NCBI GenBank assembly: GCA_963719885.1
Contig: CAVRDP010000014.1
Coordinates: 62,001-126,000 of the forward strand
From: JANXQG01 sp963719885
Lineage (GTDB): Bacteria; Planctomycetota; Planctomycetia; Pirellulales; Thermoguttaceae
DNA: 64,000 nt
Reading direction: 5' to 3'
The position numbers were made by a program, and so were the translations under genes. Below the pieces are notes generated by a model, which had not been told where the DNA came from, ran no database searches, and worked only from the letters and a program-made list of their open reading frames with translations. This document shows positions 60,926 through 64,000 of this stretch, one piece after another (positions within the stretch are counted from its first letter, which is position 1; every line of letters begins with the position of its first letter).

Positions 60926-63900
60926 ATGACCGAGTGGAACGATGAAAGCCACGACCTGTTGGACGATCTGATCCGCCGGCTGGAAGAGGCCTGGCGGAGC
61001 GGCGGTGAAGTCGACCTGGCCCAGTTCGTTCCCGCCGCCGATCATCCCCTGCGCAATTCGGCCCTGGTGGCTCTGATCAAAGTCGACCAGGAACTTCGTT
61101 GGAAGCACGACAAAGGCAAGACGGTCGCCGAGTACCTGGCCGAGTGGCCGGAACTGCAATCGCAAACCGCGCAAGTCGCCGAATTACAGGCCGCCGAAGA
61201 CGAACTGCGGGCGGAAATCACCACTTCGCGATCGGCATCCGACGGAGTGGCGGATACGCAGGATTTCCTGCCGCCGCCCCAACCGCGGGCGATCCACATT
61301 CGCTGCCCGCACTGCCACAACCGGGTGGAGATCGTCGAGCAAGCCCCGGCCGCGAATGTGACCTGCCCGCAGTGCGGCAGCCACTTTACCCTCGCCGACA
61401 ATGAAACGATCGACTATGAAAATCTCCCCTCGCCCGTACTCGGGAGAGGGGCAGGGGGTGAGGGCGTTCGTCGTATTCCGCATTTCGAGCTGATCGAGTT
61501 ATTGGGCCAAGGACATTTTGGCTCGGTCTATAAGGCGCGTGACACGAAGCTCGGTCGGATCGTGGCCCTCAAAATCCCCCGTCGCGGGCAGTTGCTGCCG
61601 GAGGATGTCGAGGACTTCTTGCGCGAGGCCCGCTCTGCCGCGACCTTGGAGCACGAGAACATCGTGCCCGTTTACGAGGCCGGAGAGGCGGACGGGCAGG
61701 TCTACATTGCCAGCCGGTACATCGAAGGCCAGACGCTCGACCGTTGGGTGGCCGCCCAGGGCCGGCGCTTGACGCCGCAAGAGGCGGCCAGGCTGTCGGT
61801 CGTGATCGCTGAGGCAGTACACCAGGCCCACCAGCACGGCGTGATCCATCGGGACCTGAAACCCGGCAACATCATGATTGACGCCTGCGGCAAGCCCTAC
61901 ATCATGGACTTTGGCCTAGCCAAGCGGCACTCGGGCGAGATCACGATGACGGTCGAGGGCCAGATCCTCGGCACGCCGGCCTACATGTCGCCGGAACAGG
62001 CCAAGGGTCAAGGGTATCGCGCCAACGCCCGCAGCAATGTCTATTCTCTTGGCGTCATTCTCTTTGAGCTGTTGACGGGCGAACGTCCCTTCCGCGGCGA
62101 CTTGCAGATGCTGCTGCGGCAGGTGGCTGAGGACGAAGCCCCCTCGGCTCGAAAGCTCAATAGCCGGGTCTCGCGCGATCTGGAGACGGTCTGTGCCAAA
62201 TGCCTGGAGAAATTGCCGGCGCGGCGGTACGAAACGGCTGCCAGCCTGGCCGATGATCTGAGCCATTTTCTGGCTGGCGAGCCGATCCATGCGAGGCCGG
62301 TCAGCAGCCCAGAGCGGTTTTGGCGGTGGTGCAAGCGGCAACCGGTGGTGGCGGGGCTTCTGACGACATCGGTAGTGCTACTCGTCACCATAGCAATCGT
62401 GGGGGCTGCAGGCTACGCGCAGACGTCCCACGCGCTCGGTCTGGCGCGCACGGAGGAAAGTCGCGCAGGAAAGGCACTAAGGAACGAGGCTGCCGAGCGT
62501 GCTCGCGCAGAAATTAGCCTCTACTTCAATCGAGTTGAATTGGCCTACCAGGAATGGCACGCAGGTGCAGAAGACTATGCGGAGACCCTTCTGGACGCAT
62601 GCCCTCCGCACTTACGGGGTTGGGAGTGGGGCTACGTAAAGCAGCTTTGCGAGTCAAGGCTCAGAGCCTTTGGTAGTCCGAGTGATTGGCACGAGTGCCT
62701 CGCGTTTAGCCCGGATGGCGCACGCTTCGCCTTCCTGGAGCCGGAAGATCGCCCTCAACTACCGCCCGCCCCGATACGAGCGGCGCGACGTGGCTTACGA
62801 GTCTGGAATTTGCGTACGGGCCAAGAAATACGGACAATCCAAACTTCGGGGAGCACGGTTGCTTTCACCTCTTCGAGCCGGTGCGTTGCCGTACGTGACT
62901 ATTCGGGAACGCTGGCTATTTGGGACATAGATACGGGGAGGCTAGTCAACCTCTACGAACATGCCGGCATCAGCGATACAGTGGCCAGTCGTTCAGGCAA
63001 ATTCATCGCCACCGATTGCACCGGTAGCATCTCGATCTGGAGCGGCGCCAGCGGCAAGCGTCTGACCACTCTCCCGTGGCCTGAGGGTAACGTGCGGTCT
63101 ACCGCTCGTTATCAGTTGGCTCGCCAGTTGTACTTGAGTGACAGGGACGATCTCGTTGCCGCAATACACCATGATGGCGTGAACCTTTGGGAAATCGCAA
63201 CCGGCAATAAGCTCTTGGGTTCGATGGTGGTCGCACTCGAACCTTTTGGAAGCATTCGGGACGTTCAGCTTAGTGCTGACCTCCGTTGGATAGCTTTCCT
63301 GGAGGCAGACACCGTAACAGTGAAAGCAAGCCGCACAGGCCGCGACGTCCTTCAGGTCCGTGACGCGTCAATCGCGGCAGCCTTTAGTCCGAGCGCACCG
63401 CACATCGCAATCGCGCAGAAGAACGACGGTGGAGTTTGGGACATCGAAACAGGGCGTAAGATCATGGTCCTTGCTGTGCGCGGGGATGGTTGACGTTCAG
63501 CCCTAACGGACGCCAAATCGCCGCGGAGGTTGCCGCCGGGCGCGCGAGAATATGGAATGCCGCCACCGGAAAAGAAATGCTCACCGCTAAGGGACGAGCC
63601 GTTGTCTTTAATACCCATGGGACGGAAATTGCCGTGCTGTTGAATGACAGAACAGTAAAGGTTTATGACGGCGAATCGGCGAGGGAACTCCGCACATTCG
63701 GGGCTGATCGCGCCGATGTGCAAGCACGGACAAACACTGCAGAAGGTGTTGCGGTGGGAGCACCGGAGGCAACTGTTTATGGTAATACGGTCTTGGATTA
63801 CCCATCACTGGTCCTGCGGGGGCACAGCGACCCCGTTTCTATAGTGCAATTCAGCACAGATGGAAAGCGGATTGTCTCCGCAGGTGGATGGCACAATGAC

Positions 63901-64000
63901 GGAACTGTGAGGGTGTGGGATGCAGCGACGGCGCAGCAGTTACTCGTGCTGCGCAAGTATGCCGACGGCGTGGAAGGCATGGCGATTAGTCCCGACGGTA
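60926..64000 (+). CDS. Ser/Thr protein kinase with zinc ribbon, membrane anchor and WD40 repeats; runs off the window
   Basis: Start ATG 60926 (GAGG 7 bases upstream). The N-terminal helical region is followed by a zinc ribbon (IRCPHCHNRVEIVEQAPAAN; CPQCGSHF). The kinase domain has GQGHFGSV, VALKIP, HRDLKPGN, DFGLAKR and SPEQ, all in order. Subdomain IX reads NARSNVYSLG, with Asn replacing the usual Asp. One membrane helix (VVAGLLTTSVVLLVTIAIVG) places WD40 repeats outside the cytoplasm. The frame breaks near 63485 and continues LTFSPNGRQIAAEVAAGRAR and LVLRGHSDPVSIVQFSTDGK to the end. An in-frame CCTCTCCC-type repeat (61424-61464) lies between zinc ribbon and kinase. It is partnered with the upstream ECF sigma factor. 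Confidence 0.9.
61424..61464 (+). repeat. CCTCTCCC-type hairpin repeat inserted in frame in the kinase gene
   Basis: CTCCCCTCGCCCGTACTCGG then GAGAGGGGCAGGGGGTGAGG encodes LPSPVLGRGAGGEG between zinc ribbon and kinase. It is inverted relative to the intergenic copy at 32433-32473. Confidence 0.8.

Overview
The window looks like a chromosomal segment from a GC-rich planctomycete, probably Pirellulales-like, and probably from a draft or metagenome assembly. Signature families support this: a DUF1549/DUF1553 + DUF1501 + pre-peptidase C-terminal (PPC) gene set, an ECF sigma factor beside a Ser/Thr kinase with WD40 repeats, an SHD1-domain protein, an ISKra4-type transposase, homing-endonuclease-associated repeats, very large alpha-2-macroglobulin (A2M)-like secreted proteins with TPRs, and many short dispersed palindromic repeats. 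No rRNA or tRNA gene was recognised.

Layout. 1-5.7 kb: a small membrane/zinc-ribbon protein, a repeat protein (three Trp-rich modules plus HNH-associated repeats), and a single-chain type ISP restriction-modification enzyme, all on the minus strand. 5.8-8.6 kb: phage-derived debris (portal protein with an internal deletion). 8.7-11.6 kb: a WD40 gene split by a 1752-bp ISKra4-family element with an 8-bp target duplication. 11.6-13.6 kb: an ankyrin protein, a PIN-domain toxin remnant and repeat-rich non-coding DNA. 13.7-23.3 kb: one giant TPR/A2M-like gene with a proline-rich thioredoxin module nested inside it. 23.3-30.7 kb (minus): glycosyltransferase, hypoxanthine phosphoribosyltransferase, LptC/OstA-like protein, LysM protein with a degenerate L,D-transpeptidase-like domain, and an iron-type solute-binding lipoprotein. 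31-35 kb: glyA directly behind a lone CRISPR repeat, a CheY-like regulator, a double hot-dog FabZ-like protein and a beta-propeller/SHD1 protein. 36-43 kb: coiled-coil/DUF1549/DUF1553, DUF1501 and PPC genes in one operon, then a convergent 4Fe-4S ferredoxin. 43.6-50 kb: an HD-GYP regulator, a TPR protein and a TPR-CHAT protein. 50-57 kb: a small lipoprotein, a GlsB-like membrane protein and a second A2M-like gene that keeps a thioester motif. 57-60 kb: about 3 kb of gene-free, repeat-rich DNA. 60-64 kb: ECF sigma factor and kinase-WD40, running off the end.

How they work together. Most genes concern the envelope: protease-trapping or surface A2M proteins, OstA/LptC-like lipid transport, LysM wall binding, the DUF1501/DUF1549/PPC surface set and fatty-acid-like dehydratase. 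Signalling genes are a CheY regulator, an HD-GYP regulator and the ECF/kinase pair. The accessory islands (R-M, phage debris, IS, PIN remnant, CRISPR repeat) lie mainly in the first 14 kb and around 31 and 57-60 kb.

Two caveats govern the annotation. First, about 28 reading-frame breaks occur in otherwise well-conserved proteins, so many genes are given as composites; assembly indels are at least as likely as real decay. Second, several families of short palindromes lie inside coding sequences in frame, most clearly one that encodes RPGVPG(A/T)P; this is the most distinctive new-looking feature, together with the nested thioredoxin module.
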